Source of the DNA: Candidatus Omnitrophota bacterium
GTDB taxonomy: Bacteria; Omnitrophota; Gorgyraeia; 2-01-FULL-45-10
Assembly (NCBI GenBank): GCA_026387165.1
Contig: JAPLMG010000099.1
Coordinates: 1 to 33,644, forward strand
Length of the DNA: 33,644 nt
Reading direction: 5' to 3'
Notes under the pieces: generated by a model
What the model saw: the letters and a program-made list of their open reading frames with translations, nothing else
Databases searched by the model: none
What the model was told of the DNA's origin: nothing
Translations under genes and position numbers: made by a program
Shown: in pieces, positions 9,601 through 16,427 of the stretch
Position numbering within the stretch: the stretch's first letter is position 1
Layout: each line of letters begins with the position of its first letter

Positions 9601-10220
9601 AGTCTAAAGGTCTTTTCCGAAGCCAGCCGGGCCATGGAGTCCCGCCAGATCGTGTCGAGACTTTCCACCCTGGCGCCCGGGTTTTTATGTTCCGGGGGCA
9701 CCGTTACAACATCTACCGCATAGAGGCTGCCCGAACCGCGCTCCAATAGCGTTTCACCGTCAGCGACCGGCATCCCGGACGGAAAACCCGAGGCCGAGTA
9801 TACCCTTGCCTCCATGGACCCGCCGTAAGGAATATAAAGAACTCCCGCCTTCGGGTCCATCCTGATATTCGCGACATCGAACCTGGCAAGCTCTTCGGCG
9901 AACGACGGTGAAACATCCGCGTACCGCATGATCTCGCGGACGATGTCGGCTGCGGGCATTCTCTCCCTGCCTACCAACAGGGAAGCGTAGAGGTCGAACG
10001 CTATCGACAGGAACTCCTTCTTCGATATGAGCGCGTGATTGAATTCTTCGGAATGTTCATCGGGGTGTGACGACCTGAAGACGGATGGCGCCGCAAGCGT
10101 GGATACTTCGTTTAAACTTTTAGGATCGGCGTAAACTTCCGGGCCGGAGATCTGGCTTAATAGAAAGGCCCAGACCAACAGCCCCGAAATGATATGTCGA
10201 AACATCTTGTTGCCGCTCAT
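3693..10220 (-). CDS. Fusion: P-loop kinase, kinase-like domains and 6-phosphofructokinase
   Basis: The 2,175-aa product starts with a signal-like segment (residues 6-31, ending VYA before DP). LAAPSVF follows, a short match to the MLAP motif of the neighbouring proteins. A uridine-kinase/phosphoribulokinase-type P-loop, GITGSAASGKTT, is at residues 256-267, with FIIEGILSLYDD further on and large insertions. Residues of about 640-1340 hold two protein-kinase-like segments, the second with HRWPHIGN at 1203 and ILRDLND. A complete 6-phosphofructokinase domain spans about 1380-1745: VSGGDCAGLN at 1385, IGGNDHL near 1480, PKTIDND at 1507-1513, VEGMGRNMG, LIPEH. Asp after GGN and Lys in PKTIDND are hallmarks of pyrophosphate-dependent enzymes. 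The last 400 residues are unassigned and end in a tail resembling those of neighbours. There is no clear Shine-Dalgarno; ATG 10205 is an alternative start. The gene follows the isomerase by 28 bases. Confidence 0.85.
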   Translation of the reverse strand: MSGNKMFRHIISGLLVWAFLLSQISGPEVYADPKSLNEVSTLAAPSVFRSSHPDEHSEEFNHALISKKEFLSIAFDLYASLLVGRERMPAADIVREIMRYADVSPSFAEELARFDVANIRMDPKAGVLYIPYGGSMEARVYSASGFPSGMPVADGETLLERGSGSLYAVDVVTVPPEHKNPGARVESLDTIWRDSMARLASEKTFRLYRRFSHKERERLNEEQVYREIFDSRMFPKIRKVRAADRQNKKTSVITIGITGSAASGKTTIAATVQKELSEEFSNVRIIYFDDWLLQASDREIDPVTKKTTEDVLKKFEAGLFNSSMKAFIRGQDLLKPVYGQTAKGTLKLTLDDKGAPVILFGPRRKIYIVESQKGPVLSVRDEAGKVIEEAAAVEQFGITLGVEKGAKIGEIILRMIDTFMRIGPLEENGGRSVRIMDDKGNPAKDMIDPDSGELIAETAVTITNGGYIGKDGKLNGKPWKIKERIPHEEGIFIIEGILSLYDDPDVPQEKRLPSLYTTSLFIDANFEIRLERGFARERSRAETRNGRPMPLEDALKYVNLFMQRKEKLEDPFIYAARDRAEFVGTTESRAESIFSLYRKGQLLEDKFAPVVMMMGLDPQQLYEELDRIEEDYVLNELRRSSSGGELQYERKIESTSYDVFFLKNGMVVKAPKTDRALPDIGFLALVGGDFVVPTSFVNFAKLNIKIDGKIIPRVLIQNRITSFGEVLAQADTAEAAGYVDLWFGLQENLWKLGIVDKAPGFGRYGSMMTNLGKPSALLFSVDGIGNKEDDFKAANLWNISDSIRPDIKAYFVKKSGEFIKFTRQGSFGCAESWKVLPRLYDPALSSLQIDYISSIMMERKTVHLWRLFKRIKLPENASPEIVWTRLWLDTIARHTWSASGAINAFYKELLKDPLRIKGAKPHELRDYIFSISPPLSRQDKAQINKFLTYLCRIPLKMIEVGAAKNDTKSTLRIKPQVYDRMAPKDRRDLMKVLAAANPEKLKKIIDSSAGRIRVSYDETMPDEGRTVYIRLRDRIEVDGMSLGLLRIKGARPVVEKDKRSVKDYKGWGSVRRVMESYSSGAILVRPGHPGPLGSLLYPEALTEYELMERFHGSKCGADLPIGVGRYRDLRYKNGPVGYVICGMEFDDHRLGFLQFGRNGVEPGRIALVNIPAGLATDISPGLPSIYEKIGLSLRYFHDQGYSHRWPHIGNIGLRTDDDLAWRIILRDLNDAQDISTNSLAERAADRFLDVSRVLYDALKIREYEDVVDDTREWGTVNFPGLAESFLKGYFRELDPDGSEFRAILISMGNGFVERLDAMVGDRSDLNYEELSENSHHFGSIIAALRKVEEENSRQTAKAVSDLKDPRNAWPAWGDTGAENRCLVFVSGGDCAGLNPFIGYLSSELAAQGIAVAGVNKGLEGLIKSDFSRNIVPVGREMSARMPYWSSVDFGSTRKSLEDGSDEAKQAIANIAATARTIVVIGGNDHLNEAAKLAELLKPYGITVIAIPKTIDNDTMNTTALGVLSSVAIAREEVYRAAAVPGSNRCVIVEGMGRNMGSLALQAANRYPDNFKELSPHLQRKIEYSRPTIMTLIPEHIVSIEGIRKQALARMRRYGGVTVVAAEGFKLSKDDPDYDRLIKDNPVLAAAIKNIREDAHHNLIIPQGIAAEFIAAILKELHPEIEVLGFTPRGTVPTEGERNFARGLAKKAAEAVKERSTGQGVACSDLYQDPDRGVIKLVPVGTIAGKTPEGKSLVKRLDQIITESDQIKAGAILRDDQPLEEFGAVAMPAMPRQKSLVAVAGAVLAVAKSAWAHSRPSILHIDGPDADKVVAGIRDTIESVGIRNEGIAHDIDLVKKSFILFHGGTRTTLSDIIRQVYNINSKNKYVNIILSGNFRISKTDSLLPSLVEKSEELAARLKASEKRSKNSTDYVFNGKTKDLGQVLKLILLNAEQPSADMKKMTDVRLTSLGSSLNALPGEEHVSAAELSMQAIHEAHRILAPAAIDKSRMVFHVIDPMLIPEEQAGLATLINKLTRGDDFKEKVVIGKGWEPLEDTIAGILKKYPDAIIDVATRDPAKQAQLEKANILSLVFKPELGECNFRQLEGIIAALRAVQRNDREALLKIYAILTGIKITESMPEDIRDLIKRLIFTLPAVEIKDSSELRRLNDNLLEFIRSA
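4985..6083 (-). other. 6-phosphofructokinase domain, PPi-type signature
   Basis: This is the PFK catalytic module, roughly residues 1380-1745 of the fusion. TIDND carries the catalytic and Mg-binding aspartates, EGMGRNMG binds fructose-6-phosphate, and PRGTVPTEGER closes the site. GGND and PKTIDND carry Asp and Lys where ATP-dependent bacterial enzymes have Gly (E. coli G104 and G124). By family rules this predicts pyrophosphate as phosphoryl donor. The domain ends are approximate. Confidence 0.8.
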
Positions 10221-10248
10221 TAATATGGTATATGCGCAAGTTTAAGCG

Positions 10249-12855
10249 TTACAGCGATATAAGGGCCTGTTGGGCTGCCTTATAAGCTGCCGCGGCTTCT
10301 GAAGGATTGACCGGCACTATCTTAGGCAGTATCATAAGAACGCCTCTTGATAACAATGCCTCGACATCATCTTTGGTGAACGGTCTGTTGTCAGGGTTTA
10401 TGGCTATCCTGTTTAAAGACAGGAGGACGTCATCGATCGAAGAGTCGTAGGCTATTCTCAAGGCCACTTCGTACAGCCCTATTATGGGTATGTACCTGTT
10501 GTCCGGATTCTGTATATTGAGGACCTTACCTATCCTGGTGAGGTACTGGCCCACTTCATTCATAGTGCTGTTTCCCGCGATAGTCACCACCTTGTAAGGA
10601 ATGCCTGCTGCCTGCAGCTCCTGCGCGGCCTGAGCGATATTATCCAATAGCTTCCTGCCCGTTGCCCTGATGTCTACCAGCTTGCCTTCAAGATATTTGT
10701 TTATCGGCCGCTCACCAGCCTGCGCCACCTGTCCGGGCGCGACCGCCGTATCATGCGCGATTATGACCGCCCTGTTGTCGAGCGCGCCTCTCAGTGCCAA
10801 TGAAGCGAGATACTTCTGCAACGAATCTCTTTCCGGTATAGTCGAAACCTGATAGATCTGCTCGGCCGTCACCTTTCCGGCGCCTTCCCCGGCGGGATAC
10901 TTCTTCTCGCCGTCCCGGCCGGCCCTGGATAGCCGCGCAAGCTCTCCGGTAAAGCTTTCATAGAACGCCTTTATCAGCGCTTTTACATCCTCATCGGCCT
11001 CATTGCACTCAAATAGTACGGTCGGCGACACTTCGGCCATGCGCCTTATATTCGGCATGGTCATGGCATCATTGGTCTGGTGCACATTTGCGCCCTCGAC
11101 AGTAGCGCCGTCCCCTTTTCTCGGCGGAACGAGCTGCCTCTTCTCGACGGCCTTCCCGCCTCCGGCATCGACCTCGATATCAACCGTGTTCTTAAATCCC
11201 CTGCCGGTCACCTTATTGTCGATGAGCCTTCTCGTATTTATGAAGATGTTTACTGTCTTGTCGCCTAAAAGCGGCCCGGGCGTATTTGATTCCGCCTGAT
11301 TGGCAAGATTCCCCTCAAGCCCCTTATGCGACCAGAGCGGGAAGAGGGCAGTCTGCACGATCCACCCCTGCCTGCCAAGTTCTGATCCGTAGGCTTCTCT
11401 TCTCAGGCCCCCGACAAATTCCTGCAGGCCCTCACTGCCGACGAACAGGTTTAGCCTGTCGCGCCCTTTTAATTTCCCGGCGAGCTGCGCGGCGATATCT
11501 TTGCCCAGCTGTCTTGCCTGCGTTGCCGTATTCATGGCATTTTGCTTTCCGTCAGCGCCTATGGCGGGAGATCCGGGATTGCCCGAGCTAACCAGAAGCT
11601 CTGTTTTGCCCTGACCTATAAGATCCTGCGCATACTTTCTTTCATTGTCTCTCCACCCGGCAACTCTGTCTGACGTATATTCGCGGACCTTCTTCACGTT
11701 AGGGTTAGAATTGGCATCGACCCTGAGAAGAGAGGTAAAGACCGTCACCAGATCCGTCCATAATATATCCAATGCCGCCTGCTGGTTTGGCGTCATGCCG
11801 ACGTCAATTACCTTGCCTGTGCCATCGGTGATCTTTGTGCCTTCCACGGTAAGGATCATCACGGGCATCGCTTCAGCGACGCTCTTCACCCTTTTCCTGT
11901 CCTTGTCATATGTGGGCGATGATCTGTCCAGAAGCGCCATGCCGACACATTTCTTACCGGCCGGACTGCTCACAAGCGTTTCCAGTACTGCCGGCGGTTC
12001 ATAGACCTCATCGGCAAGATCATGAATACCCATGGAAATAACATCTCTTTTGTTCGAGCCTTCCATTATATACTGTTCCCATTCGGTTCCCGCGCGGCGC
12101 AGGGACTCCGTATTTGTCATGAATACGATATGCTCGGCGCCAAGCAAGTACATGGCGCCATGCAGGAATCTCCCTGCGCTGACGGGAAGCGATCCATCCT
12201 CATCGGAGAAATCATTCGCCCGGTCGAATTTGTCATGGAGCCTGGCAAATTCTACGGAATCCATTGAAGGCAGGAAGATGCCAGCTATAGTCTGTACCGT
12301 ATAGTAGATGGAGGTCTTTCTATGCATGTTTCTGCCGCCTATATCGGGGCTGAGCTCTATGACTAAGGGCGCGACGGTGGTCTTTTCGGTCTTGCTTCTC
12401 GCTTGCGCCGCCGCTATTGCTATGTCCTTACTGGGCCCGCCGTTAACTATCGCTATACGCTTATTAAATCCTTCCTGCAGTGAACGGCTTGCCACCTCCA
12501 GGCCTTCCCAGGTCGCCCCGGATCGTGTTATGTCCACAAAGATCGTGGAATCCGGTTTGATCTTGCCTTCGCTGTAGAGGCGCGCGAACTCCCTCGCTGT
12601 CGCCGCGTGATACCAGACCGGCGCGCCGGCCGGCTTATTTTCATTGTACATCTTAATCAACGACCACATGAACTGATCATTGGCGCCTATTCCGTTGGTC
12701 ACTATAGCTTTGAGATTTTGGCCATTCGGGCCGAACGCCTGCTCTATGAAAGAGCGGATCTTTCCGTACCATTCAGGTTTAAAATAGTTTTCGAAAAATT
12801 GCAAAACAGTCTGCTTAGTCCCGGTCCCGCGGTAGTTATATCCTCCCCGCGCCAT
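10249..12855 (-). CDS. Glucose-6-phosphate isomerase fragment with shared C-terminal domain
   Basis: This 868-aa segment carries most of a phosphoglucose isomerase: TNGIGANDQ (usual GIGGS), the second SIS segment VDITRSGATWEG, SPDIGGRNMHRKTS matching the family's GGR motif, then an acidic catalytic region and LFPLWSHKGLEGNLANQ. It interconverts glucose-6-phosphate and fructose-6-phosphate. Residues 648-656 are a linker copy, DGEKKYPAG. Residues of about 693-868 are the C-terminal domain also seen in the ROK-kinase protein. The first ATG has no ribosome site and lies inside the domain. The same frame is open upstream through VPDIRKKLLVPDGSTADLKQ and overlaps the end of the preceding ORF. This is therefore almost certainly the 3' part of the upstream gene after a frameshift, not an independent gene. 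Confidence 0.8.
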   Translation of the reverse strand: MARGGYNYRGTGTKQTVLQFFENYFKPEWYGKIRSFIEQAFGPNGQNLKAIVTNGIGANDQFMWSLIKMYNENKPAGAPVWYHAATAREFARLYSEGKIKPDSTIFVDITRSGATWEGLEVASRSLQEGFNKRIAIVNGGPSKDIAIAAAQARSKTEKTTVAPLVIELSPDIGGRNMHRKTSIYYTVQTIAGIFLPSMDSVEFARLHDKFDRANDFSDEDGSLPVSAGRFLHGAMYLLGAEHIVFMTNTESLRRAGTEWEQYIMEGSNKRDVISMGIHDLADEVYEPPAVLETLVSSPAGKKCVGMALLDRSSPTYDKDRKRVKSVAEAMPVMILTVEGTKITDGTGKVIDVGMTPNQQAALDILWTDLVTVFTSLLRVDANSNPNVKKVREYTSDRVAGWRDNERKYAQDLIGQGKTELLVSSGNPGSPAIGADGKQNAMNTATQARQLGKDIAAQLAGKLKGRDRLNLFVGSEGLQEFVGGLRREAYGSELGRQGWIVQTALFPLWSHKGLEGNLANQAESNTPGPLLGDKTVNIFINTRRLIDNKVTGRGFKNTVDIEVDAGGGKAVEKRQLVPPRKGDGATVEGANVHQTNDAMTMPNIRRMAEVSPTVLFECNEADEDVKALIKAFYESFTGELARLSRAGRDGEKKYPAGEGAGKVTAEQIYQVSTIPERDSLQKYLASLALRGALDNRAVIIAHDTAVAPGQVAQAGERPINKYLEGKLVDIRATGRKLLDNIAQAAQELQAAGIPYKVVTIAGNSTMNEVGQYLTRIGKVLNIQNPDNRYIPIIGLYEVALRIAYDSSIDDVLLSLNRIAINPDNRPFTKDDVEALLSRGVLMILPKIVPVNPSEAAAAYKAAQQALISL
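10888..10914 (-). repeat. Interdomain linker copy DGEKKYPAG
   Basis: It lies at residues 648-656 of the isomerase ORF, between the catalytic region and the shared C-terminal domain. It is one of ten copies of (S/D)GEKxYPAG in the window. Confidence 0.8.
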
Positions 12856-12893
12856 GTCGGCGCCGACCGCAGACTGATACTGCTGAAGCGCTA

Positions 12894-15800
12894 TCAGCTG
12901 CTTAAGGTCGGCCGTGCTGCCGTCAGGGACAAGGAGCTTTTTCCGTATGTCAGGGACAACTGCTCTATAAGTCCGCTCACATCTACGGAATCGAGAATGA
13001 TCCTCTCCAGCCGCAATGGCGTCAAGTCCGTCAATCTCAGGCCCTTTATTTGGATGCTTATGAATTTCTCCAGCAGGACTCTGCTGAACAACGCATCTGT
13101 CAGTATATATGTTTCGTCCCCGGTCACTTCCGCTAAACCGGCCTGCGCCATGTTCTTTAAAGCCGCTGTTCTTTTGATCCCGACCGATTCGGCAAAATTG
13201 GTCAGAAGCGTATTTGTATCAATTTTTGACCTTACCGCATCCCGGACCCTGGCCTTGTCCATTTTGAGAACGGACGCCAATCTTGAAATATCCTGTTCAA
13301 ATGTCATGCTCGCTATCTCACTTGTCAGCGGCATTACCTTCAATAACTCAGGTAAATATCCGAGCGAGCTCTTAGCCTTACCGTCCCCTCTATTGATGCT
13401 TACAACAAGTCCGTAGATAGAAGCCCTGCGCACATCTACGCCGCTATCACTCAAATATTTGACAGCCGCGTCGTCGACAGTCAGAGGGGCCGTGCTCTTC
13501 TTGGCCATGTTGGCCGGATCGCCCGCGGCCCGCGTAGTGAGATAGATCCTGTCGAATAAGAGCGTGGCGAACTGCGCCGACTGCGCCGTTACCCGGCTCA
13601 GAAGTTCCGGATCATTCCTAATCGCCCACTCATAGCGCTCGACCCCATAGGGCACGGCTATAGAGCGCTCTTCGATATATTCGTCTATGAGCAGCTTAAA
13701 TACGCTGAGGCCCAGCTTCTCTATGCCATCGGGCTTGTTACGCAGCGCAATGCCGACCCTTGACGCGATATCACTCTTGTAATCGCCTTTACGCGTCAGG
13801 TCATCATACTCTTTGTCGTAGTCAAGCAATTTTATATAGTCCACCTGGTCGCTTATGAGCGCCGTATCAAATAGTTCGGCGAATTTGGCGCCGCTTATCT
13901 TCTCGATAAAATTGATCAGCTCGCTGAGGCTCAATCCTACAGTCTCGTTGTCCTCGTTGGGATTAAATACGAAGATGCTCCTCACGCCCCTCGCCCTGGC
14001 GGCTTTGATCGCCTCTACTACGCCATCGCATAACAGGTGGGAACAGAGCGATGTAAAGAAGCTGCCCGGCCCGGTCAATATATAGCCGCCGCTCGAGACG
14101 TTATTGATCATTTCAACGGCCACCTGGTTGGTATCGTCCCGGGATATCGATTTCGCTTCCGCGGAGGGAGCGGAAAATACCCGGTGCTCTTCCCTTACTT
14201 CATTGCCTCCCTCGGCGCTCACGACTATATTCTCTTCTTTAACTTCGGCAAAACCATACTCCACTATCTTTGAGAGATTTACCGTTTCGGTAACGTGCGT
14301 CTGCATGGCGATAAAGCGCGGGACAAAGAGAGCGCCCAGGCCCTCGCCGTTGAAACCGAGCACTTTGTCCTTATAACCACATCCCGGATTGTCATTCTTT
14401 AGCCTTATCTTTTTATCGTCCTTAACAAGATATGTGACATCCCCGGACTCGCTTTCGTCGACCACCCAGTGGTCCCCGTTAAGCGAAAAATACGCCTTGC
14501 CCTCTTTGTCGAGGCCGACCTCTATCGCGTTTAAGATATTTCCGTGGCTGTCCAGTGTCTTGATCAGTATATCCTGTCCTCTCGATAAAGTCTTTATAAG
14601 GGGTGTGCCTGAAATCCGGCTCGCCTCGTCCGTACCGTCAGGATTTCTGATAACCATGCTCGGGCCATGCCTCTGGTCTATGGTCACCACAAGGCTATTG
14701 CCGTTATTTTCGGTATGAAAGCGCGTGTTCCTCTGTATCTTTTCATCGAGGCTGATATTTTCCCACCACGCAAGAACGTTGTCCTGATATCTTGCATATA
14801 CAACCGAGGGCTTAAAACTCGACATGCTGACCTGCCCGTTCGTGATGCCTACGGCCTTCGCAAGTCTGTTAACAGCCATTTGGTATCTGCGCATCTTATC
14901 TTTCGTATCAACGGCATTCCTGCCCTCCGGTAACCGGAGGTCCCTTACGAAGACACCCTCGTCATATAAAACCGCCAGGAGAAGCAGGTTTCGTATGCTC
15001 TGGTTCTGTTTTAGGAGCGTCTTCATGTTAAAGATCGGTTTGCCGTCGAACCCCGGGATACCTTTATCCACTATGTCGGCAAGATTTAACAGGTTCGCGC
15101 TGAACGTCAAAAAATCCGCGCTTAAATTTCTCTCGTGAGACCTTCTGATGCTTTCGAGATTTCTAGGCTTTCTCTGCTCCAGGGCCGCGGCAAGAAGCGC
15201 TTCCGCTCCGTCATATCGCATGTCAAGATTTACTGCCTGGGAAGTCTTCGCCAGCCCTATACCGGCCAGCGTCACCTTTATTTTCTCGAGGCATTCTCCC
15301 GCCTTTTCGAAATCTCCCGCATCCATCGCCGCAAGCGCCTGACCGAATAAATTATCCCTTATCTTCGCCTGCCGTAAAGCTATTGCCATGACATCTCTTA
15401 AGCTCATCCCGAGAAGCTCTTCTTCGCTCAGGCCCATATACCCGATCTTTATCCTTCCGCTGTCATCAAGCATGGTAAATATCTTGTCTGCTTTAAGGAA
15501 GCTGTTAAAGAGAGAATTTACCTGGTCGCCAAGAGGAGGCGTTATCCCATAACCGTTCTCTCTGAGCGCATTTATAATGTGCTGCGTGGCGCCCCCGTCA
15601 TCGACGTTGGTAACAAGCGCGTTGATCGAAAGGCCCGGATTGAGGCCCAAAAGGATCGGAGCCCATAACCTGGATGCCGAGCCCCCGGAAAGCAGAAGGA
15701 CGTCCGAAGAAAAGTCAGGCGGACCCTGCGCCGTTTGGCTTACGCCTGAAAGCTTCTGGCGGAGTTTCTTTGCATCGTCGCCGAACCTGCCTATAACGAT

Positions 15801-16376
15801 ATCGACAACGCTCGCCTTGTTCCTGGCGGCCTCTTCCAGCAGGTCTCTTTGCAATTCTCTTTCATTTCCGCCGTAAACATCCAATAGCCTGCCGTAATTA
15901 TCTGTTTTTTGAAGCGCTTCGCTGAATTCATTTCCGGAGGCTCCGGCCGGATAACTCTTCTCTCCATCCTTCGGAGGTTCGGAGACGGCTGTGCCGCCGC
16001 TGAGGCGCGCGTAAAGGATGTGGAAAGCGCTCTTGAATTCAGCGTTGCCGGTTATGGCTGCCGCTATTTCCTTCGCACGGGCTTGCGGCTGATCGGCACT
16101 GATTAAAGCGGCCTCCATCGCGCCCCTGTACGCATCGAGCATGATCGCTTCGTTCTGAGCGTATCCTCTCTCGCTCGCAATCATGAGGGTCTTATCGAGC
16201 CACCTCTGGACCCCAAAAGACTCCCAGCCTCGCTCAACCCGCCGCTCTCTCGCTATGATCTCTTTTATAAGAGCTTCAAGCTGATCCTTATCTACGCCGT
16301 CAACCTCTGAAAGGATCACCTTTATGCGCTCCTGGCTTATGCCGACGAGCCTCGATAACAGTATCGGGGCGAGCAT
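12894..16376 (-). CDS. CofD/YvcK-like domain protein (middle part of a split gene)
   Basis: The 1,160-aa ORF begins MLAP without its own signal peptide. Residues 1-136 are a helical N-terminal region, and a linker copy, DGEKSYPAG, sits at 137-145. A CofD/YvcK (GlmR)-like fold follows: LLLSGGSASRLWAP from about residue 227, VTNVDDGG, then GPGSFFTSLCSHLL at 769 and FNPNEDNETVGLS. A large insertion of several hundred residues separates the two halves. YvcK relatives bind UDP-GlcNAc and influence carbon flux and cell-wall synthesis; CofD itself transfers phospholactate. Only the fold is claimed here. The ORF is in frame with the preceding 511-aa ORF, separated from its TAG by 17 sense codons. It ends in TGA just after a frameshift into the isomerase. 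It is best read as the centre of one broken gene. Confidence 0.75.
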   Translation of the reverse strand: MLAPILLSRLVGISQERIKVILSEVDGVDKDQLEALIKEIIARERRVERGWESFGVQRWLDKTLMIASERGYAQNEAIMLDAYRGAMEAALISADQPQARAKEIAAAITGNAEFKSAFHILYARLSGGTAVSEPPKDGEKSYPAGASGNEFSEALQKTDNYGRLLDVYGGNERELQRDLLEEAARNKASVVDIVIGRFGDDAKKLRQKLSGVSQTAQGPPDFSSDVLLLSGGSASRLWAPILLGLNPGLSINALVTNVDDGGATQHIINALRENGYGITPPLGDQVNSLFNSFLKADKIFTMLDDSGRIKIGYMGLSEEELLGMSLRDVMAIALRQAKIRDNLFGQALAAMDAGDFEKAGECLEKIKVTLAGIGLAKTSQAVNLDMRYDGAEALLAAALEQRKPRNLESIRRSHERNLSADFLTFSANLLNLADIVDKGIPGFDGKPIFNMKTLLKQNQSIRNLLLLAVLYDEGVFVRDLRLPEGRNAVDTKDKMRRYQMAVNRLAKAVGITNGQVSMSSFKPSVVYARYQDNVLAWWENISLDEKIQRNTRFHTENNGNSLVVTIDQRHGPSMVIRNPDGTDEASRISGTPLIKTLSRGQDILIKTLDSHGNILNAIEVGLDKEGKAYFSLNGDHWVVDESESGDVTYLVKDDKKIRLKNDNPGCGYKDKVLGFNGEGLGALFVPRFIAMQTHVTETVNLSKIVEYGFAEVKEENIVVSAEGGNEVREEHRVFSAPSAEAKSISRDDTNQVAVEMINNVSSGGYILTGPGSFFTSLCSHLLCDGVVEAIKAARARGVRSIFVFNPNEDNETVGLSLSELINFIEKISGAKFAELFDTALISDQVDYIKLLDYDKEYDDLTRKGDYKSDIASRVGIALRNKPDGIEKLGLSVFKLLIDEYIEERSIAVPYGVERYEWAIRNDPELLSRVTAQSAQFATLLFDRIYLTTRAAGDPANMAKKSTAPLTVDDAAVKYLSDSGVDVRRASIYGLVVSINRGDGKAKSSLGYLPELLKVMPLTSEIASMTFEQDISRLASVLKMDKARVRDAVRSKIDTNTLLTNFAESVGIKRTAALKNMAQAGLAEVTGDETYILTDALFSRVLLEKFISIQIKGLRLTDLTPLRLERIILDSVDVSGLIEQLSLTYGKSSLSLTAARPTLSS
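12922..12959. repeat. Direct repeat pair flanking the frameshift
   Basis: GTCAGGGACAA occurs at 12922-12932 and again at 12949-12959, 27 bases apart. Between them is a T5 run (12938-12942; A5 in the coding strand). Inserting one A in that run joins the CofD frame to the isomerase frame, reading TYGKKLLVPDGSTADL across the junction. Confidence 0.7.
15942..15968 (-). repeat. Interdomain linker copy DGEKSYPAG
   Basis: It lies at residues 137-145 of the CofD-like ORF, between the N-terminal helical region and the CofD fold. Confidence 0.8.
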
Positions 16377-16427
16377 GCTCCCTTTTACATTTTTAGCGTC
16401 CGCCGCGCCCGTATCGGATAGTATCTC

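Noticed and set aside
12938..12942. Programmed -1 frameshift on a classic A AAA AAG site
   Set aside because: Only five A residues are present and the phase does not give XXXYYYZ in the incoming frame. A one-base deletion or sequencing error is simpler, so recoding is kept only as a side possibility.
12607..13416. Long plus-strand open frame (269 codons) opposite the isomerase/CofD junction
   Set aside because: It lies entirely opposite well-supported coding sequence and shows no recognisable motif. Its composition looks like an antisense shadow.
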